Assembly: GCA_031430575.1 (NCBI GenBank)
Contig: JANPBT010000062.1
Location: forward strand, 248,001-312,000
Length of the DNA: 64,000 bases
Reading direction: 5' to 3'
DNA from: JANMDS01 sp031430575
GTDB lineage: Bacteria > Pseudomonadota > Gammaproteobacteria > Burkholderiales > Casimicrobiaceae
A program made the position numbers and the translations under genes. Below the pieces are notes generated by a model. It saw only the letters and a list, made by a program, of their open reading frames with translations, was not told where the DNA came from and ran no database searches. Of the stretch, positions 49,602 through 58,604 are shown piece by piece (the stretch's first letter is position 1; each line of letters opens with the position of its first letter).

Positions 49602-51770
49602 ATGAATACACGCTTTTCTCGCCGAGAATTTCTTAAATCTTCTACCGCGCTCACGATTGTGGTGGCCTTACCTGCGGCGCAGTTTTCGCGTGCTCAAAGT
49701 GCTTCCGGTTCCGCGCTCACCGCCAATGCGTTCGTCACCATTAATGCCGACAACACCGTGCGCGTGCTCATTAAGCATCTGGAAATGGGGCAGGGCACCT
49801 ATACCGGCTTGGCCGCACTCGTGGCCGAAGAGCTTGATGCCGACTGGTCGCAAATGCGCAGCGAAGGCGCGCCCGCTGACGCTGCGAAATACAACAATCT
49901 AAGTTGGGGGCCGATGCAAGGCACGGGCGGCAGCTCCTCGCTTTCAAATAGCTACGCGCAAATGCGCACGGCCGGCGCGCAAGCCCGCGCAATGCTGGTG
50001 GCTGCAGCAACGCAAGAATGGTCGATACCTGCGGCGCAGATTCGGGTCGAAAAGGGCATTTTGAGCGCAGGAAGTCAGCGTGCAACCTTCGGTCAAATGG
50101 CGGCAAAAGCGGCCAAACAAACGCTGCCGACCGAGGTTACGTTGAAAGATCCAAAAGACTTCAAGATTATCGGCAAAGGCGTGCCGCGAATCGATAGCCG
50201 CGTCAAGGTGAACGGGCAGGCCAAATTTGCAATTGATATTAAACGTCCGGGGCAACTGACTGCGGTCTTGCTGCGCCCACCCCGCTTTGGCGCAAAGGTC
50301 GTCAGCGTCGATGCCGCAAAAACGCAAGGCATCTCCGGCGTGCGCGCGATTGTCGAAATTCCGCAGGGCGTGGCGGTCGTCGCCAGTAATTTCTGGGCGG
50401 CAAAAAAAGCGCGCGATGCTGTTGTGGTGGTGTGGGATGATGCAACGGCAGGCCGCATCTCAACCGATACCTTGATCGCGGAATATCGCGCTCTTGCGGC
50501 TAAAGGCGATGGTGCTGCCATCGCTCGCAAAGACGGCGATACCGATGCGGCCCTGAAAACTGCAAAAAAAACACTCACCGCGACCTTTGAATTTCCCTAT
50601 CTCGCCCACGCGCCGATGGAGCCTTTAAATTGCGTGATTGAGCGCACGCCCGCTGGCGTTGAACTCTGGGCAGGGTGCCAATTTCATACGATGGATCAGG
50701 GCAACGTTGCCGAGGTCTTTGGCTTAAAGCCAGAAGAGGTCAAGATCAATACCACCTTCGCCGGTGGCAGCTTTGGCCGACGCGCAAATATGGCTTCTGA
50801 TTATCTGGTCGAGTGTGCAGAAGTGGTCAAAGCGCTGCAGCGCTCGGGCGTGAATGCCCCGGTGCGTTTAGTCTGGACGCGCGAAGACGATATTAAAGGC
50901 GGCCGCTATCGCCCCGCATATGTGCATACGATTACTGCAGGGCTCGATGAGGTCGGGAAATTAACCGCGTGGCAGCATCGCATCGCTGGGCAATCGATCA
51001 TGAAGGGCACTGCATTCGAGAGCTTTACGGTCAAAGATGGCGTGGATAAAACTTCCGTTGAAGGTGCCGATAATTTGCCTTACGAAATCGCGAATCAGCG
51101 GGTGGAGCTCCACAGCACGAGCAACGGCATACCGGTGCTCTGGTGGCGCGCGGTCGGCAGCACGCACACCGCTTTTTCCACTGAGACGATGATCGATGAA
51201 ATAGCCATCGCTGCTGGCAAAGATCCGGTTGCTTTCCGCGAATCCATGATGAGCAAGCACCCGCGGCATTTGGCCGTGATGAAGCTTGCTGCAGAAAAAG
51301 CCAACTGGAGCTCAACCCTACCTGCGGCGCAGAATGGTGCTAAGCGCGGACGGGGCATCGCGGTCGCGGAGTCGTTCAATTCGTTTGTCGCGCAAGTCGT
51401 TGAAGTCACGGTAAATGCCGATAAGACTTTCAAAGTAGATCGCGTCATCTGCGCGGTGGATTGCGGCGTAGCGGTGACGCCAGATGTCGTCCGCGCCCAA
51501 ATGGAAGGTGGCATTGGCTTTGCACTTGCCGCTGCGCTCTACGGCAAGATTACGCTGAAAGATGGCATCGTCGAGCAATCCAATTTCACCGATTATCCGG
51601 TGTTGCGCTTCAATGAGATGCCGCGCGTGGAAGTGCATATTATCCCGTCGGCTGCGCCGCCAACGGGCGTCGGTGAGCCGGGCGTGCCTCCGCTTGCACC
51701 TGCGCTGGCCAATGCGATCGCCGCAGCAACTGGGCAGCGTTTGCGTACGCTTCCTTTGAGATTGGCTTAG
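49602..51770 (+). CDS. iorB: Isoquinoline 1-oxidoreductase-type molybdopterin large subunit, Tat-exported
   Basis: A 722-residue molybdenum-cytosine-dinucleotide subunit. A consensus twin-arginine signal SRREFLK at residues 6-12 is followed by a hydrophobic core that contains a motif copy with altered last base, VALPAAQFS. Molybdopterin features: VLIKHLEMGQGTYTGLAAL, AGGSFGRRANMASDYLVE, VDCGVAVTPDVVRAQMEGG and the catalytic Glu in PTGVGEPGVPPLAPAL. Two more motif copies occur, at 50025 (SIPAAQIRV, exact) and 51318 (TLPAAQN, last base altered). Three copies in one gene is the highest load in the window, shared with the ATP-grasp gene. Confidence 0.93.
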   Translation: MNTRFSRREFLKSSTALTIVVALPAAQFSRAQSASGSALTANAFVTINADNTVRVLIKHLEMGQGTYTGLAALVAEELDADWSQMRSEGAPADAAKYNNLSWGPMQGTGGSSSLSNSYAQMRTAGAQARAMLVAAATQEWSIPAAQIRVEKGILSAGSQRATFGQMAAKAAKQTLPTEVTLKDPKDFKIIGKGVPRIDSRVKVNGQAKFAIDIKRPGQLTAVLLRPPRFGAKVVSVDAAKTQGISGVRAIVEIPQGVAVVASNFWAAKKARDAVVVVWDDATAGRISTDTLIAEYRALAAKGDGAAIARKDGDTDAALKTAKKTLTATFEFPYLAHAPMEPLNCVIERTPAGVELWAGCQFHTMDQGNVAEVFGLKPEEVKINTTFAGGSFGRRANMASDYLVECAEVVKALQRSGVNAPVRLVWTREDDIKGGRYRPAYVHTITAGLDEVGKLTAWQHRIAGQSIMKGTAFESFTVKDGVDKTSVEGADNLPYEIANQRVELHSTSNGIPVLWWRAVGSTHTAFSTETMIDEIAIAAGKDPVAFRESMMSKHPRHLAVMKLAAEKANWSSTLPAAQNGAKRGRGIAVAESFNSFVAQVVEVTVNADKTFKVDRVICAVDCGVAVTPDVVRAQMEGGIGFALAAALYGKITLKDGIVEQSNFTDYPVLRFNEMPRVEVHIIPSAAPPTGVGEPGVPPLAPALANAIAAATGQRLRTLPLRLA
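49668..49682 (-). repeat. Dispersed motif, last base A
   Basis: In the iorB Tat-signal codons, read as LPAAQF; 14 bases exact. Confidence 0.88.
50025..50039 (-). repeat. Dispersed 15-bp motif, exact copy 23
   Basis: Inside iorB, read as SIPAAQI. Confidence 0.95.
51318..51332 (-). repeat. Dispersed motif, last base G
   Basis: Inside iorB, read as TLPAAQN; 14 bases exact. Confidence 0.88.
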
Positions 51771-51772
51771 TC

Positions 51773-52612
51773 ATGTTGCGCACTCCCGAGGGCTTTGAGG
51801 CGTTTACATCACCTGCTGGCGATGACCAAAACTGCGCCGCAGGTATTGTCGTGTTATTTTTTCGTGGCGCAGAAGTGCTCACGCTTGAAAACGGCGAAAT
51901 ACCTGCGGCGCAGATTGCAGATCATTTCGGCGCGCACGCCAGCCCGCAGGAATGGGTCGGCAAGCTTGGTGAAATTCACTATGGGGTGCGTTTTGTTGAG
52001 AAAGAAGTGCACGCACCGCCTGGGCATACATTTCGCGGCATGCGCACGCTCTGGGGCATTTGGAGCGATGCCGAAATAGCCGTCGCGGGTCGCGCGTTTC
52101 AATTGCAAAATTGGGCGCGCACCCACCGTTTCTGCGGCGTGTGTGGCACTGCGACGCAACGCATCGAAGGCGAGCGCGGCATTAAATGCCCAAACTGCGG
52201 CTTTAGTGCCTATCCGCGCATTTCGCCGGCGATGATGGTGCTCATCAAAAAAGGTGAAAAAGTTTTGCTCGCGCGCAACGTTACCTTCCCTCCCAATCGC
52301 TACAGCGCGCTCGCCGGTTTTTTAGAAATCGGTGAGAGCATTGAAGAAGCCGTGCACCGAGAAGTGTTTGAAGAGGTGGGCTTACGCGTACATAATTTGC
52401 ACTATGTTGCCAGCCAAGCGTGGCCATTTCCGCACTCGCTCATGATTGCTTTCACTGCGGAGTATTTGAGCGGTGAAATCGTCACCCAGCCCGAAGAAAT
52501 CGCCGATGCGAAATGGTTTGGCCCCGGAGATCAAATGCCCGATTTGCCGCCGCGATTGTCGATTGCGAAAGTATTGTTAGATTCGGTAATCGGGGAGTGG
52601 CCGACGCGCTAA
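51773..52612 (+). CDS. nudC: NAD+/NADH pyrophosphatase, Nudix
   Basis: A 279-residue enzyme that hydrolyses NADH and removes NAD caps from RNA. The zinc ribbon CGVCGT...CPNCGF is near residues 122-142, and the Nudix box GFLEIGESIEEAVHREVFEEVGL near 180-202 keeps all catalytic Glu residues. The NudC-specific SQAWPFPHSLM follows. The N-terminal domain holds two inverted motif copies 52 bases apart (NCAAGIV and EIPAAQIA), which could pair in the mRNA. The start is 3 bases after iorB. Confidence 0.94.
   Translation: MLRTPEGFEAFTSPAGDDQNCAAGIVVLFFRGAEVLTLENGEIPAAQIADHFGAHASPQEWVGKLGEIHYGVRFVEKEVHAPPGHTFRGMRTLWGIWSDAEIAVAGRAFQLQNWARTHRFCGVCGTATQRIEGERGIKCPNCGFSAYPRISPAMMVLIKKGEKVLLARNVTFPPNRYSALAGFLEIGESIEEAVHREVFEEVGLRVHNLHYVASQAWPFPHSLMIAFTAEYLSGEIVTQPEEIADAKWFGPGDQMPDLPPRLSIAKVLLDSVIGEWPTR
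51832..51846 (+). repeat. Dispersed 15-bp motif, exact copy 24
   Basis: Inside nudC, read as NCAAGI; inverted to the next copy. Confidence 0.95.
51899..51913 (-). repeat. Dispersed 15-bp motif, exact copy 25
   Basis: Inside nudC, read as EIPAAQI. Confidence 0.95.
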
Positions 52613-52795
52613 AAAATTGCCAAAATCGGCAGTGAAAAAATCGCCGGGTTAGATTTACCGACCCATTTCAATTTTGGTCAAACGAAAAGCGCTTATGGCG
52701 TAGCCTTGTTTCGACATTTTGATTTCAGCACCCATCGCGCGGCGGCGCAAAGCGAGTCGAGGGCGCTACAGGGTCTCGATTCTGGTGCGCGATTT

Positions 52796-53800
52796 TTAGG
52801 CCGAAACCAACCGCCCCAAGCGCACCGCTGTTTGTCCTGCAATCGGCTCGCGCGAGGGCATGATGAGCACGCAATGATCATAAGGCGTAGGAATCATTTC
52901 ACCCGCGTCGATGGCAAGCGCCGTGCCCGCTTTTTCAACGACCATCAAGCCTTCCCATTTCTGCGTCCACATAAAGTGACCGTTGCGTTTTACGGTGACT
53001 GCATGGGTAATTTCGATTACCTTTTGGGCAGGAATTTCGATCAATACCTGCGGCGCAGATTTTGCATTCTGGGCTATTATTTCGGTCGCGACTTGCCCGC
53101 CGGCCTCTATTTCTAAGCTGGGAGTCGCGACTAGTTTGAAATATTGCAAAAACTGCGCAGCACTTTCGTGCGCGACGTCTACCGACGAGGCGGCCCAGTG
53201 TTGGCCGCATTCGACTAAATACGCGGTTTTGGGTGAAGCGTCGTCGCCAAATTGGGCGTAGTCGAATAATCTTTTGCCTGCCGCGTGACCAGCGTCGATT
53301 AATACGTGCGCGGGCGAGCCGATGGCTTTGGCTTGGGCGATGCCTTTTTGGGTAAGGCCACAAAGCAAAAGCGGGGCACAGGCTTCTTGCATGGAGTGCA
53401 GATCGAGCAGGTGATCTACCGTATCGAAAAAAGGTCTTAACACCCGGGCGCGGGCTAAATCGCGTGATGTGCGCGGGCTGTCCAGCGTGGTTTCGTCCCA
53501 CAGACGGTTGAAATCTTCATCGAGACTGCGGCTTTTGAAAGGCGCGTTTTCGTCAAACGATAAAAATGCGCCTACGTTTGCGAAGACCAAACTCAAGCGA
53601 CCGCGCGCGGGGCGCACGTTGGCCGCGAGCAATGCATCAACCGCAATCGCGCCGCAATACTCATTGCCGTGGGTGAGGGCGACGATGGCGCAGTGTGGGC
53701 CCGGCGCGCCAGAATCGAAAGTCCACACATATTCAATGCCGGTATTGCCATTGGCCCAGCGTGAAATATCCGGCGGTGCGACTTCGATCAGTTCAGTCAT
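52796..53800 (-). CDS. Succinylglutamate desuccinylase/aspartoacylase family protein
   Basis: A 334-residue zinc deacylase. Zinc ligands: His and Glu in ALTHGNEYCG (HxxE, about residue 44) and His in LLDLHSMQE (about 142). The reactive region KTAYLVECGQHW carries the catalytic Glu. It overlaps the upstream argE-like gene (ATGA), suggesting amino-acid deacylation in one pathway. An exact motif (53044-53058) writes KSAPQVLIEI in the C-terminal domain. Confidence 0.88.
   Translation of the reverse strand: MTELIEVAPPDISRWANGNTGIEYVWTFDSGAPGPHCAIVALTHGNEYCGAIAVDALLAANVRPARGRLSLVFANVGAFLSFDENAPFKSRSLDEDFNRLWDETTLDSPRTSRDLARARVLRPFFDTVDHLLDLHSMQEACAPLLLCGLTQKGIAQAKAIGSPAHVLIDAGHAAGKRLFDYAQFGDDASPKTAYLVECGQHWAASSVDVAHESAAQFLQYFKLVATPSLEIEAGGQVATEIIAQNAKSAPQVLIEIPAQKVIEITHAVTVKRNGHFMWTQKWEGLMVVEKAGTALAIDAGEMIPTPYDHCVLIMPSREPIAGQTAVRLGRLVSA
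53044..53058 (-). repeat. Dispersed 15-bp motif, exact copy 26
   Basis: Inside the aspartoacylase-like gene, minus-strand reading SAPQVL. Confidence 0.95.
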
Positions 53801-54984
53801 GCGCGCGCCGTGGAAATAACGTTACGCAAAAACCGCTCGCAGTGCGCGAGTTGGTCTATCGCAACCCACTCGTTGGGCTGATGCGCTTGGGCAATATGGC
53901 CAGGCCCGCAGACGATGGTGGGCACGCCCGCAGCGTGGAAGTGAGACGCTTCGGTGCCAAATGAAACCTTGCCTAAATTGTGATGGCCGACGCAATCAAA
54001 TATGAGCTTGGCGAAATCGCTATCGGCCTGCGTGCCAAAGCCCGGCAGCTCGGAAGTGCGACGAATATCAATGAAGCAATCTGGGTGGACGGCGAGCATT
54101 TCGGGCAACAGTGTTTTAACGAAGGCCTGCACTTCTTCCAGCAGCAGCTCAGGGTCGTTGCCCGGATGAAAGCGAAACTCAAAATTGACATTGCAATCGC
54201 GCGGCACGATATTGAGCGCGGTGCCGCCATGCATCACACCCGTATGCACCGTCGTGTAGGGCACGTCATACATCGTATCGAACGGGCCCTCTCTTCGCAG
54301 TCGTCGCGCCATATTTTTAAGATAGGTCACGATTTCGGCCGCAATCTCGACAGAATTGACCCCGAGCGGAGTGAGTGAGGAATGCGCTTCCCAGCCGCGC
54401 ACATGCATGAGGAAACCGTGCTTACCTTTATGCGCAATCACCACTTGCATACCAGTGGGCTCACCAACGATGCAGCCTGCGGGTCTGAACCCAGCGGCGA
54501 AGATGTCGTCGATCAAGCGGCGCACGCCAATGCAGCCGACTTCTTCGTCATACGAAAAAGCCAAATGCAGCGGCTGCTTTAACGGCTTGGCGAGCATTTC
54601 AGGCACGAGTGAGAGCGCCGTAGCGCCATAGCCCTTCATATCGCAAACGCCGCGTCCAACCAAATGCCCGCCTTGCACTTGCGCAGCAAATGGATCGGTC
54701 GCCCACGGTTGCCCGTCAACAGGCACGACATCGGTGTGCCCAGAAAACACAATGCCACCCACTTTCGCTTCGCCATTGGCCGCCGGAATCGTTGCGAACA
54801 AATTAGCTTTATTGCGTCCATCGTCGTAGGTACGCCGCAAATCGGTGACCCCAAGTGCGCGCAGACGCGCTTCGGTCCAATCAATCAGTGGCAGATTGGA
54901 ATCGCGGCTGACGGTGGCAAAGCGCACCCACTTTTGGATGGTTTCTAAAGCAGTGAGCGGCGGGGCGGTGTAGGGAGCATTCAT
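53797..54984 (-). CDS. argE: Acetylornithine deacetylase (M20 peptidase family)
   Basis: A 395-residue dinuclear zinc hydrolase. VFSGHTDVVPVDGQPW gives His and the bridging region, GRGVCDMKGYGATAL the bridging Asp, SYDEEVGCIGVRRLID the catalytic Glu pair and GTEASHFHAAGVPTIVCGPG the last His. The spacing and the DEEVGC form fit ArgE of proteobacteria. ATG 54984 is preferred over GTG 54990. Coupled to the aspartoacylase-like gene downstream. Confidence 0.92.
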   Translation of the reverse strand: MNAPYTAPPLTALETIQKWVRFATVSRDSNLPLIDWTEARLRALGVTDLRRTYDDGRNKANLFATIPAANGEAKVGGIVFSGHTDVVPVDGQPWATDPFAAQVQGGHLVGRGVCDMKGYGATALSLVPEMLAKPLKQPLHLAFSYDEEVGCIGVRRLIDDIFAAGFRPAGCIVGEPTGMQVVIAHKGKHGFLMHVRGWEAHSSLTPLGVNSVEIAAEIVTYLKNMARRLRREGPFDTMYDVPYTTVHTGVMHGGTALNIVPRDCNVNFEFRFHPGNDPELLLEEVQAFVKTLLPEMLAVHPDCFIDIRRTSELPGFGTQADSDFAKLIFDCVGHHNLGKVSFGTEASHFHAAGVPTIVCGPGHIAQAHQPNEWVAIDQLAHCERFLRNVISTARA

Positions 54985-55039
54985 AAGCACATTCGATCAT
55001 TGGCTTCGCAAAATCGCAGATTACCCGATTTATGGCGCA

Positions 55040-55633
55040 CTAAGGTGTGCTTTTTTCGCAGAACGGTTTGCGCACAGTTTCGCCACCGGTCTGTGGCGAG
55101 ACAAGTAACGTACACAAATCGTAGCTATTTTTCTTGAGAACGGCCTCAACTTGCGCGCGGTGCTCTGCGCTGAGCGCCGGTGTGCGTGAGAGCACCCAGC
55201 CGTATTTGCGGGTTGGGTGGCCCACGATTGCCCACTGGTATTTTTCGTCGAGCCCAATGACCCAATAATCGCCGCCGATCCAAAAAAGCCATTGCCCAAA
55301 AATACTCAGAAAAGTCACTTCGAGCTTGGAATTGGTGGCGGTATCGACGACGCGCGCCCGACCTTGGGCTGGCTTTATCTCGCCTGTTTCGGTTTGGCAT
55401 TGGTTGAGCACTTCGATCATGCCGTCGTCGCCACGCTTGTAAGTCGCAGTCGTATTGCGCACGCATTGGCGCTGAAAATATTGCGGGATTGCGGCGACTT
55501 CATACCACTGCCCGGAATATCGCTCAAGATCGACTTTCGCCACTGAAGTCACGGGCGCTGGGCTTTCTTGGGCGTAAATCTGCGCCGCAGGTAAGATGAG
55601 TGCAAACACAAGCGTGCAGAGTAATCGTTTCAT
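55040..55633 (-). CDS. Bacterial lipocalin (Blc-like)
   Basis: A 197-residue exported lipocalin binding lipids or small hydrophobics. The signal peptide (about 1-22) contains a motif copy with altered last base, writing ILPAAQIYAQ. The lipocalin GxW element is VDLERYSGQWYEVAAIPQYF, followed by ATYKRGDDGMIEVLNQC and GDYWVIGLDEKYQWAIVGHP and the RTP loop LSRTPAL. No lipobox Cys is evident, so it is probably periplasmic rather than lipid-anchored as Blc is. Confidence 0.92.
   Translation of the reverse strand: MKRLLCTLVFALILPAAQIYAQESPAPVTSVAKVDLERYSGQWYEVAAIPQYFQRQCVRNTTATYKRGDDGMIEVLNQCQTETGEIKPAQGRARVVDTATNSKLEVTFLSIFGQWLFWIGGDYWVIGLDEKYQWAIVGHPTRKYGWVLSRTPALSAEHRAQVEAVLKKNSYDLCTLLVSPQTGGETVRKPFCEKSTP
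55580..55594 (+). repeat. Dispersed motif, last base A
   Basis: In the lipocalin signal codons, minus-strand reading LPAAQI; 14 bases exact. Confidence 0.88.
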
Positions 55634-55659
55634 GATGTTTCCTTAAACATAATGAGGCC

Positions 55660-55674
55660 ATACCTGCGGCGCAG
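55660..55674 (-). repeat. Dispersed 15-bp motif, exact copy 27
   Basis: Between the SET and lipocalin genes; inverted to the 55580 copy 65 bases away. Confidence 0.95.
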
Positions 55675-55696
55675 GTTGAGCCCCGAAAAGTGTTTT

Positions 55697-56164
55697 TTAA
55701 GCTTCACCGCTCGCGAGCATCGTGCCCCGGCATTTTTTTGAGCCGCAGCGGCACGCAAACGCAGCCTTGGCTTTTTTAGTCAATTTAAAGCCAAACGTCA
55801 GCCCGTAGTCGTAGCTGAGTTCAGCCCCAGCTTTAATATTTTTGCCGGCGTAGATAAATACTTTACCGTTCTCTTCTTCATAGGCTTTAGCGTTGCCATC
55901 GCAGGAGTGATTGATCCAGCGCGCGGCATTGCCTTTGCGGCCGGCATCGATCACGCTGCCATCTGAGGTCTCCATGATGAAAGTGTGAAAGGCATCATTG
56001 GGGTCTGAAAGATCGTGATCCCGCGCTTCGTCAAAGCTCGTGCGCGTTCCCCGATATTCCAGGATAGCTTCGCCTTTTGTAATATCGCGGGCAGCAAAAA
56101 CGCCACGGCCGTGAACGGGGGACTGGCGGACGGCGTAGGGCCGTGGAGGAGATTTTGTAGTCAT
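55697..56164 (-). CDS. SET-domain protein (putative lysine methyltransferase)
   Basis: A 155-residue minimal SET protein. Seen: SPVHGRGVFAARDITKGEAI, the active-site RWINHSCDGNAKAY (NHSC), ELSYDYG, and a post-SET Cys cluster FACRCGSKKCRGTM that binds zinc. Bacterial SET proteins are related to eukaryotic histone methyltransferases; targets are mostly unknown. The Lys-rich PcaC tail and other basic proteins are possible but unsupported targets. Confidence 0.9.
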   Translation of the reverse strand: MTTKSPPRPYAVRQSPVHGRGVFAARDITKGEAILEYRGTRTSFDEARDHDLSDPNDAFHTFIMETSDGSVIDAGRKGNAARWINHSCDGNAKAYEEENGKVFIYAGKNIKAGAELSYDYGLTFGFKLTKKAKAAFACRCGSKKCRGTMLASGEA

Positions 56165-56357
56165 GCATTGATTCTACGAAAATGCGAGATGTGGTGCGCT
56201 TCAACGTCGGTAACATTGGTTGTTGGGAGAGATCGGTTTCAGTAGAAATGACGATCATGTAACAAAAACGCTAGAAATGCGAAGTAGATTGGGCGCAAAA
56301 TACGTTTATACGGAGTGCGCTGCCCCTTACAAGGGCTACAAAAACATTGGGAAGACC

Positions 56358-58508
56358 ATGAAATTTATAAAAATCGCGTTGATATTGATTGTTGTCGCGG
56401 CTGTCGCTGCCTTTTTCATCTTTGATGTCGGGCAATATCTCAATCTGGAAGCGATTAAAGCCCAGCAAGCCTCACTCAAAGCGCGCGTTGAGGCTAACCC
56501 CTCGCAAGCCGCTGCCATTTTTGGCGCGACCTATATCGCGTTTACTGCGCTTGCCCTACCCGCAGCCGGTGTGCTTTCCCTTCTCGGCGGTGCATTGTTT
56601 GGCTTGTGGAAGGGCGCTGCGATCGTTGTAGTCTGCGCAACGATTGGGGCCACGCTGGCGTTTTTGGGCTCACGCTTTCTGCTCCGCGATTGGGTGCAAA
56701 AGAAATTTGGCGATAAGCTGAGATCGATCAATGCCGGTGTTGAAAAAGACGGCGCGTTTTATTTGTTTGGTTTGCGACTCGTGCCGGTAATTCCGTTTTT
56801 TATGATCAACGTGGCGATGGGGCTCACGCCAATGAAAGTCGGCACCTATTTCTGGGTGAGTTTAGTTGGCATGTTGGCCGGGACACTCGCTTACGTGAAT
56901 GCCGGTCAAGAGCTTGGCAAGATAACCTCCTTACGCGGTATCCTTTCGCCGGGGCTGATCTTCTCGTTCGTGATCCTTGGGATCTTCCCGATCATTGCCC
57001 GTAAGATCATGGATTTTTTGCAGGCGCGCAAAGTCTACGCAAAATGGCCAAAGCCTGCGAAATTTGATCGCAATATTGTTGTCATTGGCGCGGGGTCCGC
57101 CGGCTTGGTGACCAGCTATATTGCGGCAGCAGTGAAGGCAAAAGTCACGTTAATCGAGCGCCACAAAATGGGTGGCGATTGCCTCAATACCGGCTGCGTG
57201 CCGTCAAAAGCATTGATTCGTTCGGCGAAATTGCTCTCCCATATGTCGCGCAGCAAAGAGTTCGGGATCACCTCAGCAAAAGCAGAGTTTGATTTTGCAG
57301 ATGTGATGATGCGGGTGCAGCATGTCATCACCGAAATCGAGCCCCACGATAGCATCGAGCGCTACTCCGGTCTCGGCGTAGAGTGCTTGACCGGCTCGGC
57401 GAAAATTCTCTCACCGTTTTCTGTTGAAATCACGGCTGCGGATGGCCGCAAACAAACCTTAACGACTAAAAATATCGTTATTGCTGCGGGTGCCCGTCCT
57501 TTCGTGCCACCGATTCCAGGAATCGAAAATACGGGCTACGTGACTTCCGATACGATTTGGAATTGGCGTAGTTTGCCAAAGCGCATCGTTGTGCTCGGTG
57601 GTGGGCCGATTGGCTCCGAGCTGACCCAATGCTTCGCCCGCTTTGGCGCGCAGGTGACGCAAGTGGAGATGGCGCCGCGCATCATGATTCGCGAAGATGA
57701 AGAAATCTCTGCGATGGTCAAAAAGCGCTTTGAGCAAGAAGGCGTGAAAGTACTCACCGGCCATAAGGCTAAGCAATTCATTGCTGACGGCATTGAAAAA
57801 GTATTGATTGCTGAATTTAACGGCGCTGACGTGCGTATCCCGTTTGACGGTCTGATCGTCGCCGTGGGGCGTTCCCCAAATGTAACCGGCTATGGTCTCG
57901 AGGAGCTCGGCATTGGGGTGACCAAAACCAAAACGGTCGAAACTAACGAATATCTGCAAACCATTTTCCCCAATATTTTTGCGTGCGGTGATGTGGCCGG
58001 ACCGTATCAATTTACCCATGTTGCAGCCCACCAAGCGTGGTACGCAGCGGTGAATGCCCTATTCGGCACGTTCAAAAAATTCAAGGTAGATTACAGCGTG
58101 ATTCCATGGGCGACGTTTACCGACCCGGAAGTGGCGCGTGTGGGTTTAAACGAGCAAGATGCTAAGACCCAAGGTGTTGCATATGAAGTCACCACCTACG
58201 GCATCGATGATCTTGATCGCGCGATTGCCGATGGCGAGGCGCATGGCGTGGTCAAAGTGCTGACCGTGCCCGGTAAAGACAAAATTTTGGGCGTAACGAT
58301 TGCGGGAGAGCATGCGGGCGATCTGCTCGCCGAGTATGTGCTTGCGATGAAATATGGCATTGGCCTCAACAAAATTTTGGGCACGATCCATACCTACCCA
58401 ACCATGGCGGAAGCCAATAAATACGTTGCTGGGAATTGGAAGCGGGCGCACCAGCCGGAAAAATTACTCGCTTGGGTGAAGGAGTTTCACGCGTGGCGTC
58501 TGGGCTAA
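56358..58508 (+). CDS. VTT (TVP38/DedA-like) membrane domain fused to a mercuric-reductase-type flavoprotein
   Basis: A 716-residue fusion from ATG 56358. Residues about 1-225 are membrane-embedded with the VTT signature AAIFGATYIAFTALALPAAG and GGALFGLWKGAA. Residues about 240-700 form a pyridine-nucleotide disulfide oxidoreductase: FAD site IVVIGAGSAGLVTSYIAA, redox disulfide GGDCLNTGCVPSKALIRS, NAD site VVLGGGPIGSELTQCF, and the C-terminal HTYPTMAEANKY with the His-Glu-like pair. There is no N-terminal mercury-binding domain and no C-terminal vicinal Cys pair, so mercury reduction is unlikely. The soluble part may feed electrons to a membrane process. Confidence 0.9.
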   Translation: MKFIKIALILIVVAAVAAFFIFDVGQYLNLEAIKAQQASLKARVEANPSQAAAIFGATYIAFTALALPAAGVLSLLGGALFGLWKGAAIVVVCATIGATLAFLGSRFLLRDWVQKKFGDKLRSINAGVEKDGAFYLFGLRLVPVIPFFMINVAMGLTPMKVGTYFWVSLVGMLAGTLAYVNAGQELGKITSLRGILSPGLIFSFVILGIFPIIARKIMDFLQARKVYAKWPKPAKFDRNIVVIGAGSAGLVTSYIAAAVKAKVTLIERHKMGGDCLNTGCVPSKALIRSAKLLSHMSRSKEFGITSAKAEFDFADVMMRVQHVITEIEPHDSIERYSGLGVECLTGSAKILSPFSVEITAADGRKQTLTTKNIVIAAGARPFVPPIPGIENTGYVTSDTIWNWRSLPKRIVVLGGGPIGSELTQCFARFGAQVTQVEMAPRIMIREDEEISAMVKKRFEQEGVKVLTGHKAKQFIADGIEKVLIAEFNGADVRIPFDGLIVAVGRSPNVTGYGLEELGIGVTKTKTVETNEYLQTIFPNIFACGDVAGPYQFTHVAAHQAWYAAVNALFGTFKKFKVDYSVIPWATFTDPEVARVGLNEQDAKTQGVAYEVTTYGIDDLDRAIADGEAHGVVKVLTVPGKDKILGVTIAGEHAGDLLAEYVLAMKYGIGLNKILGTIHTYPTMAEANKYVAGNWKRAHQPEKLLAWVKEFHAWRLG

Positions 58509-58557
58509 TCTGCTTGTCAGCTTGAGGCTACGGTGACTCGTTAACTATTGATGAAAT

Positions 58558-58572
58558 CTGCGCCGCAGGGTT
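58558..58572 (+). repeat. Dispersed motif, decayed copy
   Basis: CTGCGCCGCAGGGTT upstream of the DUF547 gene; first 12 bases exact, flank GAAAT. Confidence 0.7.
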
Positions 58573-58604
58573 TGCGGTGTACGCTGAAAATGAAAGGACT
58601 TTCA

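Noticed and set aside
56358..58508. Mercuric reductase (merA)
   Set aside because: The N-terminal heavy-metal domain and C-terminal vicinal Cys pair are missing, and no other mer gene is nearby.
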